Below, piece after piece: positions 25,811-34,233 of a stretch of DNA of 42,400 nt. The position numbers and the translations under genes are program-made. Under the pieces are notes generated by a model. It saw only the letters and a list, made by a program, of their open reading frames with translations, did no database searches and was not told where the DNA came from. How positions within the stretch are numbered: the first letter of the stretch is position 1; the number at the start of each line of letters is the position of its first letter. Origin of the DNA: an uncultured Monoglobus sp. (GTDB lineage: Bacteria > Bacillota > Clostridia > Monoglobales > Monoglobaceae); NCBI GenBank assembly GCA_947624775.1, contig CANQLT010000010.1, forward strand, positions 1 to 42,400, given 5' to 3'.

Positions 25811-27727
25811 CTAATCTACTTTATAAAGCTTTATTCCGCCTTGGTCGTAAACCTTGTCAAGCCCGCTGAACGCGGATTGATTTACTTTCAGGTTCGACAG
25901 CTCATTATTTGACAGAACAACATAATCAATATCATTTTGACGCGCGACGTTTTTGAGCTTCTCGCTGTCGGACGCGCCGTATAAATCGCTCAAAACCTTC
26001 TTTCTCTCGGAAACAAGATTTCCGTATCCGTGAGAGCCCATCCACATCTCTCCGCCGAAATACATCTGGCGTCCTGCCAGCACCGCGGTCGGATTAAGGT
26101 GATTGTAATATGCGGCAAAGGTTCCCTGCTTATCGGTATTGTCCTTGACAAATTCGGCATAATCAAGATCAGCTTTTGAGAATGTCTGATACATCGCTCC
26201 GGAGTGATATTCGCGGCCTATAGTCAGCGCGCCCGACACCGTGCCGGCTAAAATAACGAGGGCGGCCATAAAGTATCGGCCCTTCACGCCCTTGAGCTTG
26301 TCAAACAGCACCAGGAAATACTCGCTGATTACAATAAGGAAAATCATATAAGACACAAAGAACAGCTTGTTGTTGTCATATGCCAAAGGCTGGAACAGGA
26401 TAAGTTCGGCAATAACGAATATCAGAGCCGCGCCGCACATAACGATCTTGTTTCGCTTTCCGGTGTTTAAAAACGCAGGAACAACAAACAGAGCCGCTAT
26501 TCCCCAGTTCTTGATCCAGAACCAGAAATTCGGGTCCTGCTCGTTCACCCAGAACGGCGCAAACTTTACAAAACCTTCCGAATCCGCCTGACTGAAAGTC
26601 CAGATAAACAGCTGCGGCAGCGCCATAACTATCGTGATACCGCCGAAACACAGCCAGTTTATAAAATCGTTTTTCTTATCCTTCGACATTATCATATCAG
26701 CAACAAACGCGGCGAGCGATATAATACCCAGACCCATAAACGAGTGGGTGTGGATCATCGGCATACATCCCGCGATAACGCCGAGAAATATAAACGCGCT
26801 TCTTTTCTTTGATTCCCACGCGTCTAGCAGCAGCCACAGGGTAAACGTCAGATATGTCCAGCCCGCCATAGATGTGCGCTGAGGAATTATCATATCACAA
26901 ATGGGGTTCGCCCATCTGATATTTTCCTCGTTATAATTTGTCGGAGTGTGATAATAGTCGTTGAAAATTTTGGTAAACGCCGTGTGATCAGCCTTAGCGC
27001 CCTCAAAAAAGTAAGCGAAACCAAAGCCGCCGCCTATAAAGAAGAGCACGGTTGCCAGTATCGCGGCACTGCGGCGCTTAACGAGCTTGTACGCCAGGAA
27101 ATAAAAACCCATCGCGAGCAGAATACAGCAAACATAGCTGGGAACCAGAACAGCCCAGCGCAGGGATGTTCCGAACAAAAACAAGCTTGACGACAGGGTG
27201 TCGATCAAAAACGGATATCCGAGCCGGTGTCCCAAAAGCAGATTGTGCGACGGAGGAAAAACGCCTCTTTCGGCCACACTTGTTATTATTCCCATGTGCA
27301 TCGCAAGATCACCGTATGTCGACTGACCGGTGGAAACCGCGCCGCCCTCATACGGAGCCATAACATGATTCGTGAGAAGCACCCACATAATTATCGAGAT
27401 TGGAAGTATAAGACATAGGAATATCAACGCCGTCATCGGCGCCTCGGATTTATTATAGCGTATATTGCTTTTAATTTGATTAATGCTTTTCTTTTTGAGA
27501 TAAAACAATAAAATATAAGCGCCAATGAATACCGCCAGCAATATCAGGTGAGCAGCAATCGAAAAGCCGAAAATAAACGCAAAGGGTATTATACCCCACA
27601 TCAGCCCGAGAGTGCCGATCAAACCTCCGGCCCAGGCCTGAAAGAATATATCCTTATCTTTAAAATACAAGTTCGAATATAAAAATCCCGTCAGCAAAAA
27701 CAGAATATATATCAAAACTCCAAGCAT
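25811..27727 (-). CDS. Large polytopic membrane protein, GT-C-like, first gene of glycan operon
   Basis: 638 residues with 12 or more helices, few outer loops except that near residues 124-185. It holds Asp140 and His144 in GDLAMHMGIITS and a following GHRLGYPFLIDTLSS, a DxxxH arrangement reminiscent of GT-C active-site loops. A soluble outer tail covers about 520-638 (LDYAEFVKDNTDKQGTF, YVVLSNNELSNL). AAAGGG is nine bases before the ATG at 27727, and the promoter at 27817-27845 serves it and seven genes after it. Related to bacterial DUF2298/YYY-type transferases by layout only; no family confirmed. Confidence 0.6.
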   Translation of the reverse strand: MLGVLIYILFLLTGFLYSNLYFKDKDIFFQAWAGGLIGTLGLMWGIIPFAFIFGFSIAAHLILLAVFIGAYILLFYLKKKSINQIKSNIRYNKSEAPMTALIFLCLILPISIIMWVLLTNHVMAPYEGGAVSTGQSTYGDLAMHMGIITSVAERGVFPPSHNLLLGHRLGYPFLIDTLSSSLFLFGTSLRWAVLVPSYVCCILLAMGFYFLAYKLVKRRSAAILATVLFFIGGGFGFAYFFEGAKADHTAFTKIFNDYYHTPTNYNEENIRWANPICDMIIPQRTSMAGWTYLTFTLWLLLDAWESKKRSAFIFLGVIAGCMPMIHTHSFMGLGIISLAAFVADMIMSKDKKNDFINWLCFGGITIVMALPQLFIWTFSQADSEGFVKFAPFWVNEQDPNFWFWIKNWGIAALFVVPAFLNTGKRNKIVMCGAALIFVIAELILFQPLAYDNNKLFFVSYMIFLIVISEYFLVLFDKLKGVKGRYFMAALVILAGTVSGALTIGREYHSGAMYQTFSKADLDYAEFVKDNTDKQGTFAAYYNHLNPTAVLAGRQMYFGGEMWMGSHGYGNLVSERKKVLSDLYGASDSEKLKNVARQNDIDYVVLSNNELSNLKVNQSAFSGLDKVYDQGGIKLYKVD

Positions 27728-27816
27728 ATTATCAAACCCTTTCGCAATATATTTTACGTTATATCTTTTGGTCTGTTAGAAAAAAACAATTTTACACATA
27801 ACACACCATATTAATT

Positions 27817-27845
27817 ATTTTACAACTTAATCTTACGAATGTCAA
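27817..27845 (-). promoter_or_regulatory. Sigma-A promoter of the eight-gene glycan operon
   Basis: Minus strand: TTGACA (27840-27845), 17-base spacer, TAAAAT (27817-27822). It lies in the 243-base gap between the SLH gene terminator and the first glycan gene; the leader is about 80 bases. Confidence 0.8.
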
Positions 27846-27925
27846 TCTTTTTTTGGAATATACTCCTATTTTCGGCATTATAATCATTTTTTACACATGC
27901 CGCTAAAGCCTTTGGCTGTTTTATA

Positions 27926-27955
27926 CAAAAAAAGAGGTCCCTTTCGGGACCTCTT
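27926..27955 (-). terminator. Intrinsic terminator of the SLH protein gene
   Basis: Read on the minus strand: AAGAGGTCCC, GAAA loop, GGGACCTCTT (27946-27955 with 27932-27941), followed by seven T. It ends 15 bases after the SLH stop codon. Confidence 0.95.
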
Positions 27956-27970
27956 GAATTTCAACTTATA

Positions 27971-30900
27971 TTAGTTGATCGAGTAGTCGTACTGACGCTG
28001 CATGTAAACAACTACGTCGCCTGTTCTCTCGTATGTTCTGATGTATACATAGTCGAGCATTCCGGCTACGGGGTTCTCCTCTGAGAAGCTGCCGTAGGTG
28101 ATTACGTTGCCTGTTGTAACGCCTTCGTCGCCGGCGAGGTAACGGTCAACATAGATGTCGCCGATGCCGCCCAGACCTACTCTGGATCTGCTGCTTCTGG
28201 AAGCATCATATACATAGTAGTTAGCCTGTACGTTGTTGAGCGATACAGATGTGATGTTGTCAAAGTCAGGCAGAACATCATCAGCTGTCATGGGAGCGAT
28301 TCTTACTCTGTTGCCGTTTCTGCCAACAACAGCACCGAATGTAACCTCTTCATCGTTTGTTCCGCCGTACAGCTTATCGATTACGGGAACACCGGGATGA
28401 GCGCCGCCGCTTGTGATGTCGGATCTGATGTCGCCTACGAATGTCAGGTAAGGTGTAGCCGATGTGATATAATCACCGGTCTTACCAAACTTGAACAGTG
28501 AACCGGGCTGAGTGTCTCTTGTCAGGTCAGCATCGTTGAAATCATCGGATGTCTGAGCCTGGATGAGCTCACCGTTCTGATAGTAGCTTACAGACAGAGT
28601 GCCGTTTGAGCCTTCGCCGACAGATGTTATCATAGCAACACCGGACTCGGGGCTTGTAGCGATATCTGTGTTGTAGAGAACTACTACATCAGCAAATCCG
28701 TTAGCGTTAGCGTTCGAGTATGCAACAGCAACGTCGCCGTCCATCGTTACGAGGTTAGAACCGTTTGTAACTGTGCAGTCCTCAGTAGCCAGACCGGAAG
28801 CGGATACTCCATACTGGAAGTTGTCACCGGGTCTACCGATGAAGAATACTGTTGTATCCTGAGTTACATCAATTCTCTTGTTGCTGATTCTCATTTCCTG
28901 AGTATCCTGATCATAGTTGAACGAGCCTGCGCCTGCCAGAATGGAGAGTGTAGAATCGGCGTCAACGCCTTCCTGTCCGTCATAAGGCAGAGTGATCGAT
29001 CTGATCGAGCCGTTGGAAGCGCTCAGAGTTACGATCTGACCTATCATTGAGTCAAGAGCGTCCTGAACGTTGTCGTGGTTCTTATACTGATATGTGATGT
29101 AGTCGCTGGTAGCGCCGCCATCTACGAATTCGGCTGACGGATTGTAGATAGTAACGTTCTGAGCGAATGTAGCTGTGTTCACATTACCGTCCTTGTATAC
29201 GAACTGAACAACGGGAGCTGTCTCGCCGAAGTTACCCGAAGCGAGCTCTGCGTTCAGAATGTAAGCGTAGTTAGCGCCTGTGCCGCTTGTAGCGTTCAGG
29301 TCTCTGTTGTAAGCAACGATCTTGCCGTACTTGTCAACATAGAATGTACCCGAAGAACCGGCTCTGATTGTTGAAGGAGCATAGTAACCTTCAGCAACGT
29401 CATAAGATGTGCCGTTGATCTCGTAAGCAGATCCTGTAGCGGATGTATCCGAGGAGATTACACGACCAACTTCACCCGCGATAGCTGTCTTCTCGCCATC
29501 GAGAACCTCGATGTCATAATACTCGCTGCCGCTGTTAGAAGTGTTAGCTACGATAGAAAGTACATCCCACTCCTTGAGCTGTGTATAATCGTAGGGCTGA
29601 CCATCTTTTGTAATCTTGATGTAAGCGTTGTTGGATGTAGACTCAAACTCAACTCTGTTAACCAGGTTGTCCTTGCCTCTGTCGCCTACGGCGTTCTTGA
29701 AGGAAAGGATGCCTCTGTTCGACAGCTCCTCAACTACGCCGCCTACTGCGAGGTCAACGAAGATGAAGTCATAACCTGCTGTCTGGTTGTTGTCTATCAG
29801 TGTAACCTGTCCGCTGTAAGCGCTGTCAGCAGATACCTTGTAGCTGGTGTTGTTGGGATCGCTCTGAGGAGCGAATACCTGATCCGGAGTATATACTCCG
29901 CAGATTCCGTTGTAAACAACGTAAGCGCCGTTATCATCGATGGACAGTCTTGTGGGTGTTCTGTCGTTCTCGCCTCTCATGTAATACAGAGCGGGACGAT
30001 TTGTTGTGTCATAGTAGCTGAACTGATCGATGTTGAATGTAGCCGACGAGTTCTGTCCCTCTGTGGGGATGATAGAAATCAGAGTAGCGATATCTGTGCC
30101 GTTTGTGCGGGCATAAGCTGTTACGTCATAACCGAAGTACTCGGAAGCGTTTGTCTCGCCAACATAGAAATCATACTCGGGACTGTAGCCTTCATAAGGT
30201 GTGTCGTAGTTGTTCGACTGAACCTTAAAGAGGTCTGTCAGAGCGATTCTAACTGTCTCGTCTCTGTAGGAGTTAACGCTCATAGCGCCGTTTAAGCCTG
30301 TAATCTCATTGGAAACAACCTGACCTCTCAGCTTTGTAACACCGAGGTACTCGCTCAGGCAGGTTCTCATGGGCTGCCATGTGCCGTCATAGATTACATA
30401 CTGGCCGTTGCCGCCGTAAGCCATTCTGTCCATCAGAGGTGCCTCGATAGCGTTGTCAACCATCTGAGCAACCATTCCTCTTGTAGCCTCAACGCCGTCA
30501 GCGCCGCCGATAACACCGTCCAGAACCTTCTGTCTCTGAGCAGCGATCTCATATCCTACGGGATATCCGCCGTTCTCGAGAGCGTAGTTCTTGTAACCCA
30601 GTGTCTCCATGATCATCTTAACAACATCCTGATACAGAACGTTATCATCGGGACCAAAGTTACCGTCGCCGTAACCGTTGATTATCTGTGTGCTTGTAGC
30701 CGCCTGGATATAACCGGAAGCCCAGTGGGTAGCGGGTACATCCGTGAAGATTGTGTTTGTCTGGGCAACCGCGCCTGTACGACCCTGCATTCTCGCAATG
30801 ATAGCTGTGATCTCAGCTCTTGTGATAGTGTCGTTGGGACGGAAGCTCATAACGCCGTCATTGTTTGCATCGTCGCCTGTCAAAATGCCAAGCTGGTTTA

Positions 30901-31027
30901 ATGTTTCGATTGCCGCAGCGTATGTATCGTTCTCAGCAACATCATCAAATGTAGCCGCAAACGCAACTGTGCTTACCAACATAGCAAACACCGCTACTAA
31001 GGCAATCACCTTTTTGAGATTTCTCAT
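27971..31027 (-). CDS. SLH-domain cell-surface (S-layer-like) protein
   Basis: 1018 residues. Residues 1-24 are a signal peptide ending AFA. Two clear SLH repeats follow: about 25-85 (FDDVAENDTYAAAIETLNQLGILTG, FRPNDTITRAE) and 90-150 (FTDVPATHWASGYIQAA, IINGYGDGNFGPDD), with a degenerate third at about 155-195. The rest is a long, Asn/Thr/Ser/Gly-rich beta-type region without a named domain. SLH domains usually bind pyruvylated wall polymer. The ATG at 31027 follows AAGGAGG by 11 bases; a TTG three codons earlier is too close to that site. Codon choice differs from neighbours (many ACA, TCT, GTT/GTA, CGT codons), consistent with high expression. It has a perfect promoter and a strong terminator, so it is a single-gene unit and a good candidate for the main surface-layer protein. 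Confidence 0.9.
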   Translation of the reverse strand: MRNLKKVIALVAVFAMLVSTVAFAATFDDVAENDTYAAAIETLNQLGILTGDDANNDGVMSFRPNDTITRAEITAIIARMQGRTGAVAQTNTIFTDVPATHWASGYIQAATSTQIINGYGDGNFGPDDNVLYQDVVKMIMETLGYKNYALENGGYPVGYEIAAQRQKVLDGVIGGADGVEATRGMVAQMVDNAIEAPLMDRMAYGGNGQYVIYDGTWQPMRTCLSEYLGVTKLRGQVVSNEITGLNGAMSVNSYRDETVRIALTDLFKVQSNNYDTPYEGYSPEYDFYVGETNASEYFGYDVTAYARTNGTDIATLISIIPTEGQNSSATFNIDQFSYYDTTNRPALYYMRGENDRTPTRLSIDDNGAYVVYNGICGVYTPDQVFAPQSDPNNTSYKVSADSAYSGQVTLIDNNQTAGYDFIFVDLAVGGVVEELSNRGILSFKNAVGDRGKDNLVNRVEFESTSNNAYIKITKDGQPYDYTQLKEWDVLSIVANTSNSGSEYYDIEVLDGEKTAIAGEVGRVISSDTSATGSAYEINGTSYDVAEGYYAPSTIRAGSSGTFYVDKYGKIVAYNRDLNATSGTGANYAYILNAELASGNFGETAPVVQFVYKDGNVNTATFAQNVTIYNPSAEFVDGGATSDYITYQYKNHDNVQDALDSMIGQIVTLSASNGSIRSITLPYDGQEGVDADSTLSILAGAGSFNYDQDTQEMRISNKRIDVTQDTTVFFIGRPGDNFQYGVSASGLATEDCTVTNGSNLVTMDGDVAVAYSNANANGFADVVVLYNTDIATSPESGVAMITSVGEGSNGTLSVSYYQNGELIQAQTSDDFNDADLTRDTQPGSLFKFGKTGDYITSATPYLTFVGDIRSDITSGGAHPGVPVIDKLYGGTNDEEVTFGAVVGRNGNRVRIAPMTADDVLPDFDNITSVSLNNVQANYYVYDASRSSRSRVGLGGIGDIYVDRYLAGDEGVTTGNVITYGSFSEENPVAGMLDYVYIRTYERTGDVVVYMQRQYDYSIN

Positions 31028-31149
31028 ATGTCTCAAATCCTCCTTAAAATATTAAAATTTTAATTTTTTTTACAAAATTAATTATCGAGCCAAGCAAATT
31101 ATGAACAGAACACTTTTATCCTATCATACTTTTTCTTAGCTTACTACAG

Positions 31150-31179
31150 ATTATAACACCAAATAGGGCAAATTGTCAA
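31150..31179 (-). promoter_or_regulatory. Consensus sigma-A promoter of the SLH gene
   Basis: Minus strand: TTGACA (31174-31179), 18-base spacer, TATAAT (31150-31155). Both hexamers are perfect. The predicted leader is about 115 bases, AT-rich, with a strong AAGGAGG at its end, fitting a highly expressed surface protein. Confidence 0.9.
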
Positions 31180-31222
31180 TAAGTATTTTAGCTTTTCACA
31201 CAATTGTAACAAAATAACCAAA

Positions 31223-32845
31223 TTATTTAACAGTTTTTTGTGAACAAAGTAGCGAATTATATATAAATTGCTTAAATAACGGGTGCGGTTTGTTGGGTCT
31301 GGATTTAAATTCCGGGTGGAACTGCACGCCCACGAACCAGGGATGATCCTTTACCTCAACGATCTCAACCAGACGATTGTCCGGCGAGGTGCCCGCTATC
31401 ACAAGCCCCATATCGGTCAGATCCTTGATGAAGTCGTTGTTCATCTCATATCTGTGTCTGTGTCTCTCTTTTATCTTTTCAAATCCGCCGTACGCCTCGG
31501 ATGCGAACCTGCTGTTCTCTCTTATCTTGCAGGGATAAGCCCCGAGCCTCATTGTTCCGCCCATGTCGGAAATATTTTTCTGCTCGGGCATCAGGTCAAT
31601 GACCGGATACGGCGTGTCGGGATCAAGCTCCGAGCTGTGCGCCCCCTTGAGCCCCGCGACGTTTCTGGCAAACTCAACCACCGCCAGCTGCATGCCCAGG
31701 CATATGCCCAGATACGGCACCTTGTTTTTTCTGGCGTATTTTATAGCCGAGATCTTGCCGTCGATGCCGCGATCTCCGAATCCGCCCGGAACCAGAATTC
31801 CGTCCGCGTCTCCGATGAGCTCGCGCACATTGTCGTCGCTTACCTCCTCGGCGTCCACCCAGTCGATCTCGACCTCGGCTCCGCAGGCGTAGCCTCCGTG
31901 GTGCAGCGCCTCGGCGACACTGAGATACGCGTCGTGCAGCGCCACGTATTTTCCGACCAGCGCGATCTTGACCTTTTTGTCAAGGCTGTTTACCCGCTTT
32001 ATTATATCGTACCACTCGTGAAGGTCGGGTTCCGGGGTCTCGATCCCAAGTCTCTCGCAGACCTTTCCCGAAAGGTTCTGGTTCTCAAGCATTATCGGCA
32101 CGTCGTAGATCGTGTCACAGTTGAGGTTCTGGAAAACGCAGTCGCGGTCCACGTTGCAGAACAGCGCTATCTTGTCGCGCTGGGAATCCTCGAGCGGCAC
32201 CTCGCTGCGGCAGATCAGCATATCGGGCTGTATGCCTATGCTCAAAAGCTCCTTGACGCTGTGCTGCGTGGGCTTTGACTTGAGTTCGCCCGATGTCCTG
32301 AGGTAGGGCACCAGCGTCACGTGGATATACATAACATTTTTTCTGCCCTTGTCGTAGGCCACCTGGCGTATCGCCTCCAGAAACGGCTGGCTCTCGATAT
32401 CGCCGACCGTTCCGCCGATCTCGGTTATAACCACGTCCGACTCGCCCTCGTCGCCCACGTCGTAGATCTTCTGCTTGATCTCGTCGGTGATGTGGGGTAT
32501 TACCTGGACCGTTCCGCCCAGGTACGCGCCCTGGCGCTCCTTGGTGATGACCGAGTGGTAAACCTTGCCGGTGGTGATATTGCTGTTTTTTGTCAGACTT
32601 TCGTCGATAAATCTCTCGTAGTGGCCCAGGTCGAGGTCGGTCTCGGCTCCGTCGTCGGTGACAAACACCTCGCCGTGCTGATACGGACTCATGGTTCCCG
32701 GGTCTATATTTATGTAGGGGTCAAATTTCTGTATCGTGACTCTCAGGCCCCTGGACTTAAGCAGTCTGCCCAGCGACGCCGCGGTTATGCCCTTGCCTAT
32801 GCCCGACACAACTCCGCCGGTCACGAAAACGTATTTAACGGCCAC
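31223..32845 (-). CDS. pyrG: CTP synthase (glutamine hydrolysing)
   Basis: Converts UTP to CTP with ATP and glutamine. 540 residues, usual length. The synthetase domain begins [30 protein letters not shown] with its P-loop; [21 protein letters not shown] and [13 protein letters not shown] follow. The C-terminal glutaminase domain has the nucleophile in YLGICLGMQ (around residue 380) and the His-Glu pair in [12 protein letters not shown] near 510. The start is GTG at 32845 with GGGGG eight bases upstream. The predicted transcript start lacks the GGGC of B. subtilis pyrG, so reiterative-transcription control of that kind is not evident. No terminator is obvious before the SLH promoter. Confidence 0.98.
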   Translation of the reverse strand: MAVKYVFVTGGVVSGIGKGITAASLGRLLKSRGLRVTIQKFDPYINIDPGTMSPYQHGEVFVTDDGAETDLDLGHYERFIDESLTKNSNITTGKVYHSVITKERQGAYLGGTVQVIPHITDEIKQKIYDVGDEGESDVVITEIGGTVGDIESQPFLEAIRQVAYDKGRKNVMYIHVTLVPYLRTSGELKSKPTQHSVKELLSIGIQPDMLICRSEVPLEDSQRDKIALFCNVDRDCVFQNLNCDTIYDVPIMLENQNLSGKVCERLGIETPEPDLHEWYDIIKRVNSLDKKVKIALVGKYVALHDAYLSVAEALHHGGYACGAEVEIDWVDAEEVSDDNVRELIGDADGILVPGGFGDRGIDGKISAIKYARKNKVPYLGICLGMQLAVVEFARNVAGLKGAHSSELDPDTPYPVIDLMPEQKNISDMGGTMRLGAYPCKIRENSRFASEAYGGFEKIKERHRHRYEMNNDFIKDLTDMGLVIAGTSPDNRLVEIVEVKDHPWFVGVQFHPEFKSRPNKPHPLFKQFIYNSLLCSQKTVK

Positions 32846-32901
32846 AATGATTTCCCCCTTTTCAATATTATAATAAAAGCCAAATACACCTTAACTCTTG
32901 T

Positions 32902-32930
32902 ATTTTAATACCTAAACCGACATATGTCAA
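32902..32930 (-). promoter_or_regulatory. Sigma-A promoter of pyrG
   Basis: Minus strand: TTGACA (32925-32930), 17-base spacer, TAAAAT (32902-32907). The leader is about 50 bases. Confidence 0.85.
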
Positions 32931-32965
32931 GGGGTTTGAATCAATTTGTATAAAAATTGTAATTC

Positions 32966-32995
32966 TTTGTAACCCTGTTTGTAACTTTATGTAAC
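32966..32995 (+). repeat. Phased TGTAAC direct repeats between two divergent promoters
   Basis: TTTGTAAC at 32966 and 32978 and TATGTAAC at 32988, with a weaker TTGTAATT near 32957. Spacings of 12 and 10 bases put them on about the same helix face. They lie between the pyrG promoter (leftward) and the promoter at 33005 (rightward), ending ten bases before its -35 box. This is how OmpR/PhoB-type regulators often bind, but no regulator is identified. Confidence 0.5.
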
Positions 32996-33004
32996 AAAAA
33001 GATA

Positions 33005-33033
33005 TTGCAATTTGTTCCAAAGTGTGCTATACT
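33005..33033 (+). promoter_or_regulatory. Sigma-A promoter of the panB leader or small RNA
   Basis: TTGCAA (33005-33010), 17-base spacer, TATACT (33028-33033). Transcription would start near 33041, at the base of the first leader hairpin. Confidence 0.65.
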
Positions 33034-33040
33034 CATTTTT

Positions 33041-33127
33041 GTCGGCATAGGGTGAGCGGAATTTGGCCTCTCACTATGTATGACGACAAAAGCTTTGATT
33101 GGGTTCCCAACAGAGACTGATTTTTTT
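33041..33127 (+). ncRNA. Candidate small RNA or attenuated leader upstream of panB
   Basis: About 87 bases from the predicted start to a run of seven T. Hairpin 1: GTCG (33041-33044) pairs with CGAC (33084-33087), enclosing CATAG-TGAG/CTCACTATG with a two-G bulge. Hairpin 2: CTTTG, bulged A, TTGGG, TT, CCCAA, CAGAG (33093-33115), then ACTGA and TTTTTTT. This is a promoter-to-terminator unit; if termination is conditional it is a leader of panBCD. The Rfam pan motif, a stem with bulged adenosines found upstream of pantothenate genes in Bacillota, is a possible identity I cannot confirm from memory of its sequence. It is not a tRNA. Confidence 0.5.
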
Positions 33128-33152
33128 AAAAAATTTTCAAAACGGACAATTT

Positions 33153-33225
33153 CGCGCAGTTTTTGCGCGGGATCCGCGTTTTGACGTTCTCTGTAAGGAT
33201 ACCGCATATTGGGTATCCTGTTTTT
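33153..33225 (+). promoter_or_regulatory. Alternative hairpins and second terminator-like hairpin before panB
   Basis: CGCGCA/TGCGCG (33153-33158 with 33164-33169) and CGCGG/CCGCG (33166-33170 with 33174-33178) cannot form together, because they share bases. Further on GGATACC/GGTATCC (33197-33203 with 33212-33218) is followed by TGTTTTT, a terminator-like arrangement. Beyond it, 33226-33310 is AT-rich with TATAAT-like words near 33265 but no good -35 box. This looks like an attenuation region for panB, although part could be terminators of the small RNA. Confidence 0.45.
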
Positions 33226-33323
33226 ATGCACACAATAATATGTAGTTTTGGATTTATATTATATATAATATAATGAAGAAACTCATACCAAAAGCTGAAA
33301 TTAAAAGTAAAGGAGAATGAAAA

Positions 33324-34109
33324 ATGGCAGAAAAGAAGATCACCACAAAAACCGTTCGGGCAATGAAAGGCAGAGAGAAGATTTCCATGCTGACCTCTTA
33401 TGATTACTCGATGGCAAAGCTGGTAGACGGCGCGGGCATCGACATGATACTGGTGGGCGACTCGCTGGGCAACGTTATGCTGGGCTATGACAACACCACC
33501 CACGTCACCATGGCGGACATGATACACCACACCAAGGCTGTGGCGAGAGGCGCAAAGCGCGCAATGGTCGTGGCCGACATGCCGTTTTTGTCCTGCCACC
33601 TTGGAAGGTATGAGGCAGTGAAAAACGCCGGCGCCCTTATAGCGGAAGGAAACGCGGCGGCGGTCAAGATCGAGGGCGGCGAGGAAGTCGCCGAAGTCAT
33701 AAAGGCGATAACCGACGCGGGAATACCCGTGTGCGCGCATCTGGGACTGACGCCCCAGAGCGTGAACCAGCTGGGCGGATTCGGCGTTCAGGCAAAGACC
33801 GACGCGGCCGCGGAAAAGCTGCTGCGCGACGCGAAAGCGGTGGAGGAGGCGGGAGCCTTCGCGCTGGTGCTTGAGTGCATTCCCCGTGATCTGGCGAAAA
33901 AGGTTACCGAGAGCCTGACGATCCCCACGATAGGCATAGGCGCGGGCCCCGACTGCGACGGGCAGGTTCTGGTGCAGCACGACATGCTTGGCATGTTCGA
34001 CGACTACGTTCCGTCGTTCGTAAAGCGCTTCGCCGAGGTCGGCAAAACCATAACCGCCGGCGTCACAGACTATATAACCGAAGTAAAAGAGGGACGCTTC
34101 CCCAAATAA
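33324..34109 (+). CDS. panB: 3-methyl-2-oxobutanoate hydroxymethyltransferase
   Basis: First committed step of pantothenate synthesis: ketoisovalerate plus methylene-tetrahydrofolate to ketopantoate. 261 residues, normal. It starts with [54 protein letters not shown], with the metal-binding VGDS near residue 45; [11 protein letters not shown] and VKIEGGEEV follow, and [25 protein letters not shown] is the conserved C-terminal stretch. AAAGGAG lies eight bases before the ATG. It heads panB-panC-panD on the plus strand, with a 158-base repeat-filled gap before panC. Confidence 0.98.
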   Translation: MAEKKITTKTVRAMKGREKISMLTSYDYSMAKLVDGAGIDMILVGDSLGNVMLGYDNTTHVTMADMIHHTKAVARGAKRAMVVADMPFLSCHLGRYEAVKNAGALIAEGNAAAVKIEGGEEVAEVIKAITDAGIPVCAHLGLTPQSVNQLGGFGVQAKTDAAAEKLLRDAKAVEEAGAFALVLECIPRDLAKKVTESLTIPTIGIGAGPDCDGQVLVQHDMLGMFDDYVPSFVKRFAEVGKTITAGVTDYITEVKEGRFPK

Positions 34110-34111
34110 TT

Positions 34112-34233
34112 CTCCCCTGCCACCGCTATCGCGGTCCCCCTCCCCCCTCATAAATGAAGGGGAGGCAGGAATTAGGCTCCCCTTCCGAAGGAGGGGGAGC
34201 TGTCAGCGAAGCTGACTGAGGGGGAGGCCTAAT
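34112..34233. repeat. GC-rich palindromic intergenic repeat between panB and panC
   Basis: Two joined imperfect palindromes. The left one has CCTGCC (34116-34121) pairing with GGCAGG (34164-34169) and an inner ACCGC-TATC-GCGGT. The right one (34171-34233) has ends ATTAGGC/GCCTAAT and inner GTCAGC-GAA-GCTGAC (34202-34216). Such GTCAGC-GAA-GCTGAC/GGGGAG elements resemble interspersed palindromic repeats I know from clostridial genomes. A panB-panC transcript would contain it, so it may affect stability or read-through. Confidence 0.7.

Noticed and set aside
31283-32278. 331-codon plus-strand frame
   Set aside because: Antisense to pyrG, no start signal and no recognisable domain.
33041-33127. 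Possible tRNA, because of the GGGTTCCCAAC stretch
   Set aside because: No seven-pair acceptor stem, no D or anticodon arm, no TTCRA T-loop and no CCA-compatible end; two simple hairpins and a T-run instead.
32941-33231. 96-codon minus-strand frame in the pyrG-panB gap
   Set aside because: Overlaps hairpins and a promoter, has low-complexity composition and no ribosome-binding site; non-coding structure explains the region better.
33126-34151. 341-codon minus-strand frame over panB
   Set aside because: Shadow of panB, whose plus-strand translation has all family motifs and a ribosome-binding site.
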